Shown here one piece after another: positions 6,572 to 13,503 of a stretch of DNA of 15,500 nucleotides. The position numbers and the translations under genes were made by a program. This DNA comes from CAZBWE01 sp964581905 (GTDB lineage: Bacteria; Planctomycetota; Phycisphaerae; Sedimentisphaerales; Anaerobacaceae): the NCBI GenBank assembly GCA_964581905.1, contig CAZOQJ010000050.1:1-15500 (forward strand), in the 5' to 3' direction. How positions within the stretch are numbered: position 1 is the first letter of the stretch; every line of letters begins with the position of its first letter. The notes beneath the pieces were generated by a model. It was not told the origin of the DNA and did not search any database. It worked only from the letters and a program-made list of their open reading frames with translations.

Positions 6572-8698
6572 ATGACGAAGAATAATATAGAATTCATTAT
6601 GAACCCACGTTCAATTGCGGTGGTGGGTGCTACCAACCGGCCTAATAGCGTAGGGTCGGCAGTGTTTCGAAATATCCTTACCGCTGGTTTTCAGGGGGTT
6701 CTTTATCCGGTCAATCCCAATCGGAAATCTGTGCAAAGTGTCAAGGCCTATCCAAAATTGATGGACATTCCCGATGAAGTGGACTTAACTATTATCATTG
6801 TTCCGGCTGAAAGGGTTTGCTCTATACTGGAAGAGGCCGGCCAAAAGCAGGTCAAAGGAGCAATTGTCGTCAGTGCCGGATTTAAGGAAGTAGGGGGCCA
6901 CGGAGTAGAATTAGAGAATCGCGTAAAAGAAGTGATTGCGAAATACGGTATCCGCCTGGTGGGACCCAACTGTCTCGGTGTCATCAACAATAATGAAAAT
7001 GTTAGGATGAACGCAAGTTTCGCAACGAAGATGCCGAAAGCCGGAAACATTGCTTTCATTTCACAGTCGGGTGCTCTTTGTACTGCGGTGCTTGATTATG
7101 CAGAAGGTAGGAACATCGGGTTCTCCAAATTCGTTAGCTTTGGTAATAAAGCCGATGTAAACGAGATAGACCTTTTGCGTTATCTCAGAGATGACCCGGA
7201 TACGGATGTGATTCTGATGTATCTGGAAGACATTACCAACGGTCGGGAGTTCCTTGAAACGGCGAGGGAAATCACCTGGCAGGCCCACAAACCTATACTG
7301 GCTGTAAAATCAGGCCGTTCTGCTGAGGGCGCTCGTGCTGCCGCCTCTCACACTGGTGCTTTGGTTGGATCTAACGATGCCTATGACGCTATTTTTTACC
7401 AAAGCGGTATCTTAAGAGTCGAGGGTGTAGCTGAACTTTTTAATCGTGCTATTGCTTTCTCCAAACAGCCAATACCAAAAGGCAACCGTATAGCTATTAT
7501 CACCAACGCCGGCGGTCCCGGCATTATGGCTACCGATGCTGCGATTCGGCACAACCTAAAAATGGCTACTTTCTCAGAAGAAACAAAACAGAAGTTAAGA
7601 AAGGAGCTTCCCCCAACAGCGAATATTGAGAATCCGGTGGATGTGATTGGAGATGCCACTCACGAGCGTTACGAGGCGGCCATCCGTCACGTTCTGAAAG
7701 ATGAGGGCGTGGACGGTGCCATTGTCATACTCACCCCTCAAGCAATGACCGATATCATTGAGACGGCGGAGATAGTCCCACACGTGGCAAAAGATATTGA
7801 TAAACCGGTATTGTGCTCATTTATGGGAATTGTCGATGTTTCTGAGGGTATCAAATATCTGGAAAAAAACGGTATCCCCAATTACTCTTTTCCTGAAGCT
7901 GCAGTCAGGTCAATGGCGGCGATGGCGTTTTATGGCAACCTGCTGATTCTTGAGAGAAGACAGGTACGAAAAGTAGCTGCGGACCGAGACACTGCTGCCG
8001 CGGTTATAAAAAGGAAGCTTGCCAACAGGGACAGATATTATATGTGCGAAAGAGAGGCAAATGAAATCCTTCAATGTTATGGGTTTCCTGTTTTAAAAAG
8101 TATTTTGATTAAAGATTCTTCCCAAGTAGATGAAGCAGCGGATGAAATTGTCTTTCCAGTTGCTATGAAGATTTCTTCTCCTGATATTGTGCATAAATTT
8201 GATGCGGGAGGGGTTCGGCTGAAAATCAAGACCAAAGAGGAGGCACGAAAGGCCTTTGAAGATATTATTGTACATGCAAAGAAGTTTAAACCATCAGCAA
8301 AAATAGATGGTGTTATTATGGAGAGGATGGCCAGGGGCGGAGTAGAGGTTATCCTCGGTGCCGTCAGGGACTTGAAGTTTGGTCCGATCTGTATGTTTGG
8401 CCTTGGTGGGACATTTGTGGAGGCTATGAAGGATGTGACTTTTCGATTAGCCCCGATGTGGGAAATCAGCGCAGAGATTATGATAAGAACCATCAAGGCA
8501 TACAGCATTCTCAAGGGAGTCCGTGGCGCACCACCCTGTGATATCGATGCTATCAAAGATTGCGTTCTTCGGCTTTCACAACTGGTTGCTGAAAATCCTG
8601 AGATAGCCGAGCTGGATATCAATCCACTTATTGTATATCCCGAAGGAAAAGGATGTGTGGTGGCTGACAGTAGGATTCTTCTTAAGCGTTTGTCTTAA
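6572..8698 (+). CDS. Acyl-CoA (acetyl-CoA) synthetase, ADP-forming, fused alpha-beta chains
   Basis: A 708-residue cytosolic enzyme converting acetyl- or acyl-CoA + ADP + Pi to acid + CoA + ATP, which lets fermenters gain ATP from acyl-CoA; the reaction is reversible. The CoA-binding Rossmann domain covers about 8-105 (MNPRSIAVVGAT). Two succinyl-CoA-ligase-like domains follow, with ISQSGAL (163-169) and the phospho-His loop ASHTGALVGS (H260). The C-terminal ATP-grasp part (about 490-708) holds KISSPDIVHKFDAGGV (second catalytic His, H541) and ELDINPLIVYP. The length equals the fused alpha-beta form and leaves no room for a GNAT domain, so it is not a PatZ/Pka acetyltransferase. GAGG lies five bases before the ATG. 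It follows acuC by 175 bp with its own promoter. Substrate specificity is unknown. Confidence 0.93.
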   Translation: MTKNNIEFIMNPRSIAVVGATNRPNSVGSAVFRNILTAGFQGVLYPVNPNRKSVQSVKAYPKLMDIPDEVDLTIIIVPAERVCSILEEAGQKQVKGAIVVSAGFKEVGGHGVELENRVKEVIAKYGIRLVGPNCLGVINNNENVRMNASFATKMPKAGNIAFISQSGALCTAVLDYAEGRNIGFSKFVSFGNKADVNEIDLLRYLRDDPDTDVILMYLEDITNGREFLETAREITWQAHKPILAVKSGRSAEGARAAASHTGALVGSNDAYDAIFYQSGILRVEGVAELFNRAIAFSKQPIPKGNRIAIITNAGGPGIMATDAAIRHNLKMATFSEETKQKLRKELPPTANIENPVDVIGDATHERYEAAIRHVLKDEGVDGAIVILTPQAMTDIIETAEIVPHVAKDIDKPVLCSFMGIVDVSEGIKYLEKNGIPNYSFPEAAVRSMAAMAFYGNLLILERRQVRKVAADRDTAAAVIKRKLANRDRYYMCEREANEILQCYGFPVLKSILIKDSSQVDEAADEIVFPVAMKISSPDIVHKFDAGGVRLKIKTKEEARKAFEDIIVHAKKFKPSAKIDGVIMERMARGGVEVILGAVRDLKFGPICMFGLGGTFVEAMKDVTFRLAPMWEISAEIMIRTIKAYSILKGVRGAPPCDIDAIKDCVLRLSQLVAENPEIAELDINPLIVYPEGKGCVVADSRILLKRLS

Positions 8699-8882
8699 TT
8701 GCAGGTAACAACAAAATGCCCATTTCTAACTCATAAGGGAATCAATCGCTTTCCTTTCTCCGTCCACAACTTTTTCCTCTATGTGTGATTAATATTTATT
8801 TTACCTCAAGGGCTTTTATTCGGTCCAAGAAGAAAGAAGCACGTTATGAAATTGCTCGTAAAAGTCGACCGGAACAATTGGC

Positions 8883-9761
8883 TTAGAATTTATATTTCAT
8901 ACTCAAAGTGCAATATGTTATATCCCTGCGTTTGCTAATAGAATCATCCATAGTGATTTGCTGGTATAAAGCTGGTACAAACGTAAGGTTTTCGCAGACT
9001 TTCAGCTTCGTCGAAATACCAAAGTTAGCATACGACCAATCGTGGGCTTTACCGCCTAAACCGTCTGTATAGGCGATTTCTGAGGAAAGTTTTAGTGGCA
9101 GGGGTAGCTGCGGCGTATTCAGGTCATAGCTCAGCCGAAAACGATGAACCCAGCCGGTAATGCCGCTATGACGATAATTGCTGCCTGCCGGATATTCATA
9201 ATGAGCAATATAGCCGGGTACAAAACCTTTCGGCAAAATATTCGGCCAGGAAAAGGCAAATATCCACTCCCAGGTCGTGTTAGCTACGTTTCGTGCCAAG
9301 CCCGGGTAGTGTTCGTAGCCGGCACTAATATCAAAATTTGTGGCGTAAGACTTATTTTCAAAAAGCCGGCCTTTATAATATGGCCTATAATCAAATCTTT
9401 GCTTGTCAACGTAGCCACTTGACGTAGCGTTGCGGTGGGTAACTTTGACACCGAACCCAGTACCATAGAAGTCAAGGTCGATAGTCTTAAATAAAGCCCC
9501 CTGCTGCCCATAGGCCTCAGCTCCTTTGCTGAGCCATTTGCTCAGATAGATTATCTCAAAACTAACCCCAATCTTCCTTGGCTCGGCAGGCTCGCCTCGC
9601 TGACTCGTCGAAGCGGGCACGCCGTGGCCTGACGGCTTGCACTGCTCGGCTTGAGCCACTCCTTCTCGTCTGGGCGAAGTCTGACCGACGGCCTTGCCCA
9701 AGACAGGGTTCGCTACAACAAATAACAAAACTAAAATAATCAGTAAAATTCCCTTCTTCAT
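8883..9761 (-). CDS. Outer-membrane beta-barrel protein (TorF-like putative porin) with signal peptide
   Basis: A 292-residue exported protein. The N-terminus MKKGILLIILVLLFVVANPVLG is a textbook signal peptide with cleavage near residue 22-24. The mature part has alternating aromatic/polar strands (FEIIYLSKWLSKG, WEWIFAFSWP, FGISTKLKV) and ends in KYKF, a C-terminal Phe as recognised by the Bam machinery. The FEIIYLSKW...G opening recalls TorF/gcw_chp family putative porins; the exact family is not certain. Residues about 27-62 are Gly/Pro/Arg-rich, low in hydrophobicity and GC-rich at DNA level, unlike the rest (separate entry). AAGGAG lies eight bases before the ATG. It is convergent with the synthetase gene. 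The 184-bp gap between them shows no clear terminator hairpin. Confidence 0.8.
   Translation of the reverse strand: MKKGILLIILVLLFVVANPVLGKAVGQTSPRREGVAQAEQCKPSGHGVPASTSQRGEPAEPRKIGVSFEIIYLSKWLSKGAEAYGQQGALFKTIDLDFYGTGFGVKVTHRNATSSGYVDKQRFDYRPYYKGRLFENKSYATNFDISAGYEHYPGLARNVANTTWEWIFAFSWPNILPKGFVPGYIAHYEYPAGSNYRHSGITGWVHRFRLSYDLNTPQLPLPLKLSSEIAYTDGLGGKAHDWSYANFGISTKLKVCENLTFVPALYQQITMDDSISKRRDITYCTLSMKYKF
9576..9683 (-). repeat. GC-rich repeat-like segment inserted in frame in the outer-membrane gene
   Basis: This roughly 108-bp stretch encodes the porin's residues 27-62 and is far richer in GC than the surrounding gene. It contains a GCCGT...ACGGC stem (9621-9625 with 9632-9636) and other GC-rich half-palindromes. 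The encoded peptide includes GVPASTSQRGEPAEP, which is unlike beta-barrel sequence. It reads as a REP/MITE-type sequence captured between signal peptide and barrel without breaking the frame. No second copy is in the window, so 'repeat' is an inference. Confidence 0.4.
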
Positions 9762-9781
9762 AATTTTTCTCCTTAGTATAG

Positions 9782-9815
9782 CGCTCCGTCGCCATAGCTA
9801 TGGAGCGTCGGCGAC
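9782..9815. repeat. REP-like palindrome in the 5' leader of the outer-membrane gene
   Basis: The 12-bp palindrome CCATAGCTATGG (9792-9803) sits within two longer alternative stems: CGCTCC/GGAGCG (9782-9787 with 9802-9807) and GTCGCC/GGCGAC (9788-9793 with 9810-9815). It lies between the promoter and ribosome site of the leftward gene, so it would be transcribed as a hairpin. Its style matches the element at 13376-13399. Confidence 0.6.
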
Positions 9816-9829
9816 AATAAAAAAACAGC

Positions 9830-9857
9830 ACTATATATAAAGTTTGGGTAACGTCAA
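9830..9857 (-). promoter_or_regulatory. Sigma70-type promoter of the outer-membrane gene
   Basis: Read leftward: TTGACG (9857-9852), 16-bp spacer, TATAGT (9835-9830). The predicted leader of about 60 nt includes the palindrome at 9782-9815. Confidence 0.65.
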
Positions 9858-9859
9858 GC

Positions 9860-9906
9860 AAAAAAACGTATCACGGCCAAGATGGCCGTGGTACAATCAC
9901 GTTTTT
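9860..9906. terminator. Palindrome with flanking A and T runs (terminator-like or REP element)
   Basis: CACGGCC (9872-9878), loop AAGAT, GGCCGTG (9884-9890) form a perfect GC-rich hairpin flanked by A7 on the left (9860-9866) and T5 on the right (9902-9906). An outer AAAAACG/CGTTTTT pairing is also possible. In the leftward direction it resembles an intrinsic terminator just before the -35 box of the porin promoter and would insulate that promoter. The AAGAT-loop design also resembles dispersed extragenic repeats, so function is open. Confidence 0.5.
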
Positions 9907-10021
9907 ACTTAACTTACCTCAAGCTTATGTCGATTCATTCTACTGGACTTAGCCTGCCTATGGCATGGCATAGCCAATGCCTTATGGCAGCAGTACTACG
10001 AAAAATGAAAGGGAATTTAGA

Positions 10022-10357
10022 ATGGGCATCCAACCATGGTCCGAGAATATCATTCTTGTGGATTTATCCAAAGAGCCGGAAATGAGCGATGAGCTTGATG
10101 CCGTTGCCGAAATTGTGTATGATAAAGATAACTATGACGTTGTAATTGATTTTTCAGGCGTGGATATTGTAACTTCTTCGAATCTCTCAAAGCTGCTCAA
10201 TATTCACAAGCCTTTAGCCGATTGCAGGCACCGGCTTATTCTTTGCGGGCTTGATTCCACAATTAAAGGAGTTTTTGCAGTAACCGGCCTTGACAGGATT
10301 TTTGAAATCGTTGATGATAGATTTATTGCTTTAGCAACCCTTGAGATGATAGGGTAA
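10022..10357 (+). CDS. STAS-domain protein (anti-sigma factor antagonist-like)
   Basis: A 111-residue single-domain cytosolic protein of the SpoIIAA/RsbV fold: ILVDLSKEPE, then VVIDFSGVDIVTSSNLSKLLNIHK, and RLILCGLDSTIKGVFAVTGLDRIFEIVDD. In SpoIIAA the phosphorylated Ser lies in DSSGLG. The matching site here is TSSNLS (Ser52/Ser53) with Asn in place of Gly, so phosphoregulation is plausible but altered. The ATG at 10022 is chosen because AAAGGGAA lies seven bases upstream. An earlier in-frame ATG (9977) has no ribosome site. No anti-sigma kinase or phosphatase is adjacent. The neighbours are two-component proteins, so it may act in a partner-switch elsewhere or in this signalling cluster. 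Confidence 0.85.
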   Translation: MGIQPWSENIILVDLSKEPEMSDELDAVAEIVYDKDNYDVVIDFSGVDIVTSSNLSKLLNIHKPLADCRHRLILCGLDSTIKGVFAVTGLDRIFEIVDDRFIALATLEMIG

Positions 10358-10360
10358 TAG

Positions 10361-10397
10361 GTTCGACCTGTTCGACTCCGCTCAGCTCAGTCGAAGC
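10361..10397. repeat. REP-like palindrome between convergent genes
   Basis: TTCGACT (10371-10377) and AGTCGAA (10389-10395) form a perfect stem around CCGCTCAGCTC. A further TTCGACC copy precedes it (10362-10368). The TTCGACTCCGCTCAG core recurs as an extragenic repeat in many environmental bacterial genomes. It sits between the ends of the STAS gene and the leftward regulator, where it could act as a two-way terminator, but no T-run follows. Confidence 0.6.
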
Positions 10398-10417
10398 CCT
10401 CACTATAAATTGGTATT

Positions 10418-10837
10418 TCATTCTCCCTCCGGTAATTCGCTCAGGGTCCAATACATAGCAAGTGTCCTGATTGCCTCAACAAACTTCCAATAATCAACGG
10501 GTTTAACAATATAACCGCATACACCCAAGTTGAAGGTTTGGATAATATCTTGTTCATCTGACGAAACAGTTAAAATAATAACGGGAATAAGTTTTAATTT
10601 CTCGTTGGCCTTGACAGTTTTCAGGAATTCGACCCCGTTTGTTTCCGGCATATCCAGGTCTAAAAGAACAACGCATGGCCGTTTATTATTCTCATCTCCT
10701 AAATACTCCAGAGCTTCTCTGCCGTTGCTTGAATGAACCAACGGATTTAAAACCTTCAAATCCTTAAGCGCCCGCTCGACTGTCATCGCATCGACGTTGT
10801 CATTTTCAACAAGCAGTATTGGCTTCGCATAGCTCAT
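10418..10837 (-). CDS. CheY-like single-domain response regulator (Rcp1 type)
   Basis: A 139-residue stand-alone receiver. The acidic pocket E11/D13, phospho-acceptor D60 (VVLLDLDMP), T90 and K112 (VKPVD) are all present; the usual second acidic residue is Asn (N12). There is no output domain, so it passes phosphate or a binding signal to another protein, as Rcp1 does for phytochrome-type kinases. Its ATG lies inside the end of the histidine kinase gene (32-nt overlap), with GAGGG six bases upstream. This implies translational coupling and cognate pairing. It is a clear paralogue of the regulator at 14984-15409; more than half the residues match by eye. Confidence 0.93.
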   Translation of the reverse strand: MSYAKPILLVENDNVDAMTVERALKDLKVLNPLVHSSNGREALEYLGDENNKRPCVVLLDLDMPETNGVEFLKTVKANEKLKLIPVIILTVSSDEQDIIQTFNLGVCGYIVKPVDYWKFVEAIRTLAMYWTLSELPEGE

Positions 10838-13187
10838 CTTTAACCCTCATTTCTTGCTTTGGTAATGTGAAATAGAATGTGCTTCCTTGCCCCGGCTCTG
10901 AGTGAACCCAAATCCTTCCGCCATATAACTCCACGATTTTCTTTGCCAGTGAAAGCCCAATACCAACAGCTTCGACTTCATCGCGAGTCGAAAGCGTCTG
11001 GAAAATCTTGAATATCTTTTCAAAATATTTCTGTTCAATTCCATGCCCATTATCCGATACACTGAACTTCCAGAAACCGTTCTCTTCGCTACAGCCGACT
11101 TTAATTTGACCTTTCGGTTTGTCCATATATCTCACAGCGTTGCTCAGCAGATTGTGAAATACCTGTACAATCCGTTTTTTGTCACACATTATGGTGGGCA
11201 ATTTGTTCTCAATGGTTATTTCAATGTTGTCAGGCGGCTTGATTTTATAAATTATTTTTGATAACAACAGGTTCAAATCCACTTTTTGCTTTTTTTGCCC
11301 GATGTTTCCAACCTCGGAGTACTTCAGAATACTATCAATTAGTCTATCTATTCGCTTTGCCCTTCCCACAAGCAGCTCAACTTTTTCTTTACCTTGCTCA
11401 TCAAACTTATCACTATAATCCGTTGATAACCAATCTGCCAGAGTCCCTACTGCTCGCAATGGTGCTTTTAAGTCGTGGGCTGCTATGTAGGCAAACTCCT
11501 GAAGCTCCTTGTTCGACCGATTTAAACTCTGTATGGTTAATTCCAGGTCTTTGTTCAGCTTTTCCATCGCATATTCGGCCTTTTTGCTTTCGGTTATGTC
11601 CCAGAAGATGCCAAAAACACCAATGACATTCCCACGCTCATCTTTTACAGGTGATTTACACGTTTGGACAACATACCCCTGACCATCCTTTACATATTTT
11701 TCTTCCATCACTTCCGATTTACCAGACTGTATTATTCTTTTGTCGTCTGCTACGTACTTATCAGCTAAATCTTTGGGATAGAAACTATAATCTGTTGCTC
11801 CCCTAATTTGGACAGGTTCTATTCCTAAGTCTTTAGCGTAACTTTCGTTGCACAAAACATAAACTGAATTTAAATCCTTATAAAATATTTTTTGTGGGAT
11901 ATTTTTAAGAAGCGTCCTATACTTATTTTCACTTCCCCGCAGTGTTTCTTCTGCCCTCTTGCGTTCCGCAACCTCACCGTTGAGATTATCTACCATCTTC
12001 TTCAAGTGCCAGGTCATCCTGCTGAATGAATTTGCCAGTTCGCCAATCTCATCCTCTGATTTAATTTCTATTGTTGCGTCGAATTTACCTTTGCTTAGCT
12101 CAACCGCTGCATTCCTAAGCTTTTTTATTGGTTTTGAAATGGTACGAGAGACAGACAAACCAATTAGAACAGCAACCATTGTTATGGTAAGGGAAACAAT
12201 CAACATTATGTTTTTTAATTCAGCAACAGGAGCAAATATCTCTTCTGTTTCGTACTCTATCGCTAATACCCATCCTAAAGGTTTATAATCTCTATATCCT
12301 TTTGAATAAGCATAGGCAAACAGTTCTTTCCCCTCACCCAGCTCCCCTATTTTTAATATATGTCCCACATTTCCTGTTATATGCCCACAAATTTTTCCAT
12401 CGAGCACATCTTCAAAAGATTGGATATCCCCTTCTGTACTAAAAATCATTCTCCCTTTCGCATCGAACAACTTAAGCCCTGTAGTCTCATACGGCGAAGT
12501 TCCCTTCGCCTTTTTCATTATGTCAATAACACCTTCAATGTTCAGAACGGCCTTTATTACACCTGCAAAATTTCCATCTTCATCGTCAATTCTTATTCCG
12601 ATGTCGGTAGAATAAACATCAGCGCTTTTATCATATTGAACATCTGCTACATACAAGCCGTCTTTCTTTGTAATTTGCCACCATTGTTCATCCGCCTGGT
12701 AATAATCTGTGGCTTTTCCAGTTTGGGCAACGTTTGCTCCATATTTATTTGTTATAAAAACCTCCCCGAAAACCCTGTAGCCATATTTTTCTTCATAGAA
12801 TTTCAGTCGCCGTTTTAACTCCTTTGCCGGCTCATTGTTTGCTGATTCCCGCATAAAATCAGTTACGGTTTTTTGGGGTACAGACGTCCATTCTCTGTCC
12901 TTTCGTTCAATAAAACGTTGGATGTCATCTAACTTTTCAAATTCCTCATTCGATTCTTTAGTAACTTTTTGAACTTCCGAATTTTCAGCATAAATTTGAA
13001 ATTCTTCAATCTTATTGTAAATGGCCCTATCAATATTACTTAAAATTCCAGCAACTAAAGATACGGAGCTTTCACCGATAGATTCCTGCAATGCTTCTTG
13101 GCCTGTGTTAAGAGAGACATACCCTGCAACTCCGATTAACAGAGCAACGCCTAAAAATGCCAAAGTTAGTTTTTGCCCTATTTTCAT
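10806..13187 (-). CDS. Membrane histidine kinase: Cache sensor, HAMP, PAS, HisKA, HATPase
   Basis: A 793-residue inner-membrane sensor kinase. Order: TM1 (about 7-26), a large periplasmic dCache-like sensor (about 30-320), TM2 (about 326-346), HAMP (about 347-400, SKPIKKLRNAAVELSKG), PAS (about 425-545, ending VFGIFWDITESKKAE), HisKA with FAYIAAHDLKAPLRA (H571), and HATPase with N-box NLLSNAVRY (N683), DNGHGI and VGIGLSLAKK. The AAHDLKAPL H-box is the phytochrome-kinase type that usually partners Rcp1-like receivers, matching the overlapping regulator gene. The ATG at 13187 is preferred, with GGGGAG about ten bases upstream. An earlier in-frame ATG (13235) would translate a repeat element. 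The periplasmic ligand is unknown. Confidence 0.93.
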   Translation of the reverse strand: MKIGQKLTLAFLGVALLIGVAGYVSLNTGQEALQESIGESSVSLVAGILSNIDRAIYNKIEEFQIYAENSEVQKVTKESNEEFEKLDDIQRFIERKDREWTSVPQKTVTDFMRESANNEPAKELKRRLKFYEEKYGYRVFGEVFITNKYGANVAQTGKATDYYQADEQWWQITKKDGLYVADVQYDKSADVYSTDIGIRIDDEDGNFAGVIKAVLNIEGVIDIMKKAKGTSPYETTGLKLFDAKGRMIFSTEGDIQSFEDVLDGKICGHITGNVGHILKIGELGEGKELFAYAYSKGYRDYKPLGWVLAIEYETEEIFAPVAELKNIMLIVSLTITMVAVLIGLSVSRTISKPIKKLRNAAVELSKGKFDATIEIKSEDEIGELANSFSRMTWHLKKMVDNLNGEVAERKRAEETLRGSENKYRTLLKNIPQKIFYKDLNSVYVLCNESYAKDLGIEPVQIRGATDYSFYPKDLADKYVADDKRIIQSGKSEVMEEKYVKDGQGYVVQTCKSPVKDERGNVIGVFGIFWDITESKKAEYAMEKLNKDLELTIQSLNRSNKELQEFAYIAAHDLKAPLRAVGTLADWLSTDYSDKFDEQGKEKVELLVGRAKRIDRLIDSILKYSEVGNIGQKKQKVDLNLLLSKIIYKIKPPDNIEITIENKLPTIMCDKKRIVQVFHNLLSNAVRYMDKPKGQIKVGCSEENGFWKFSVSDNGHGIEQKYFEKIFKIFQTLSTRDEVEAVGIGLSLAKKIVELYGGRIWVHSEPGQGSTFYFTLPKQEMRVKDELCEANTAC

Positions 13188-13198
13188 TTTTATACTAC

Positions 13199-13231
13199 TC
13201 CCCTGAGGGGTGCTTCGCTGCGAAGTACGAG
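13199..13231. repeat. Double-hairpin repeat in the 5' leader of the kinase gene
   Basis: Two adjacent perfect stems: CCCCT-g-AGGGG (13200-13210) and CTTCGC-t-GCGAAG (13213-13225), followed by TACGAG. Leftward, these would be transcribed just before the kinase ribosome site, and the first stem includes part of that site (GGGGAG), so folding could limit translation. Confidence 0.55.
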
Positions 13232-13282
13232 CCATTCACTTCTCAGTCTTTTTATAAAAGCATCTCCGGCGTAGCACATCTG

Positions 13283-13311
13283 ATTATAAATCACATCATT
13301 CGTGTTGTTCT
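13283..13311 (-). promoter_or_regulatory. Possible promoter for the Cache kinase and its regulator
   Basis: Leftward TATAAT (13288-13283) is a perfect -10 box. The -35 position 17 bp upstream (AGAACA) matches consensus at only three of six bases. The start point would be near 13276, giving a roughly 90-nt leader containing the double hairpin. Confidence 0.35.
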
Positions 13312-13375
13312 CCGTAAAAAGCCCCCAAGACTATGTCCGCAATCTCTCAGCACTCCTATTAGGGGCGCTTCCACC

Positions 13376-13399
13376 CTCCGTAGCAAAGCTACTGCGGAG
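13376..13399. repeat. REP-like stem-loop (CTCCGTAGC...GCTAC..CGGAG)
   Basis: GTAGC-aaa-GCTAC (13380-13392) is a perfect stem extended by CTCC/GGAG (13376-13379 with 13396-13399) across a three-base bulge. It resembles the CTCCGTCGCCATAGC element at 9784-9798, suggesting one dispersed family. Confidence 0.55.
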
Positions 13400-13503
13400 A
13401 ACGGGTCACTACAAAGTACGAGTTTTTCTGTTTTTGCTACGGTCTGCCTGCTGTAACGAGCTCCCGCTGCCGGCGAAGCTGGGTCGCACGGCGAGCAAAT
13501 GTA

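Larger units (their letters stand above)
13188..13503. other. Repeat-rich intergenic region between two leftward signalling genes
   Basis: 316 bp without a convincing gene. It holds two palindromic elements and a shared direct repeat (CTGCGAAGTACGAG at 13218-13231, CTACAAAGTACGAG at 13409-13422). It also holds a GC-rich block (about 13440-13495), a possible leftward promoter (13283-13311) and a weak leftward terminator-like structure. In the last, GGGGC (13362-13366) can pair with GCCCC (13321-13325), and the leftward RNA would then read five U's (13320-13316). This suggests the upstream operon ends here and the kinase-regulator pair starts afresh. Confidence 0.5.

Noticed and set aside
6572..8698. 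Annotation as PatZ/Pka protein acetyltransferase
   Set aside because: The 708 residues are fully used by CoA-binding, ligase and ATP-grasp domains; no GNAT domain is present, and both ACD catalytic histidines are kept.
8782..8881. Rightward frame ending KKKEARYEIARKSRPEQLA in the gap after the synthetase
   Set aside because: No start codon with a ribosome site and no recognised family; it could be a decayed tail, but support is too thin.
9882..10085. 67-codon rightward frame overlapping the STAS start
   Set aside because: It begins inside the AAGAT palindrome and ends inside the STAS gene in another frame; it has no family features.
13316..13370. Stretch that on the - strand reads GGAGTGCTGAGAGATTG and recalls part of a TPP riboswitch
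   Set aside because: The rest of the THI consensus (CCTGAT...GGATAATGCC...GGAGGGA) is absent and the downstream gene is a sensor kinase, not thiamine-related.
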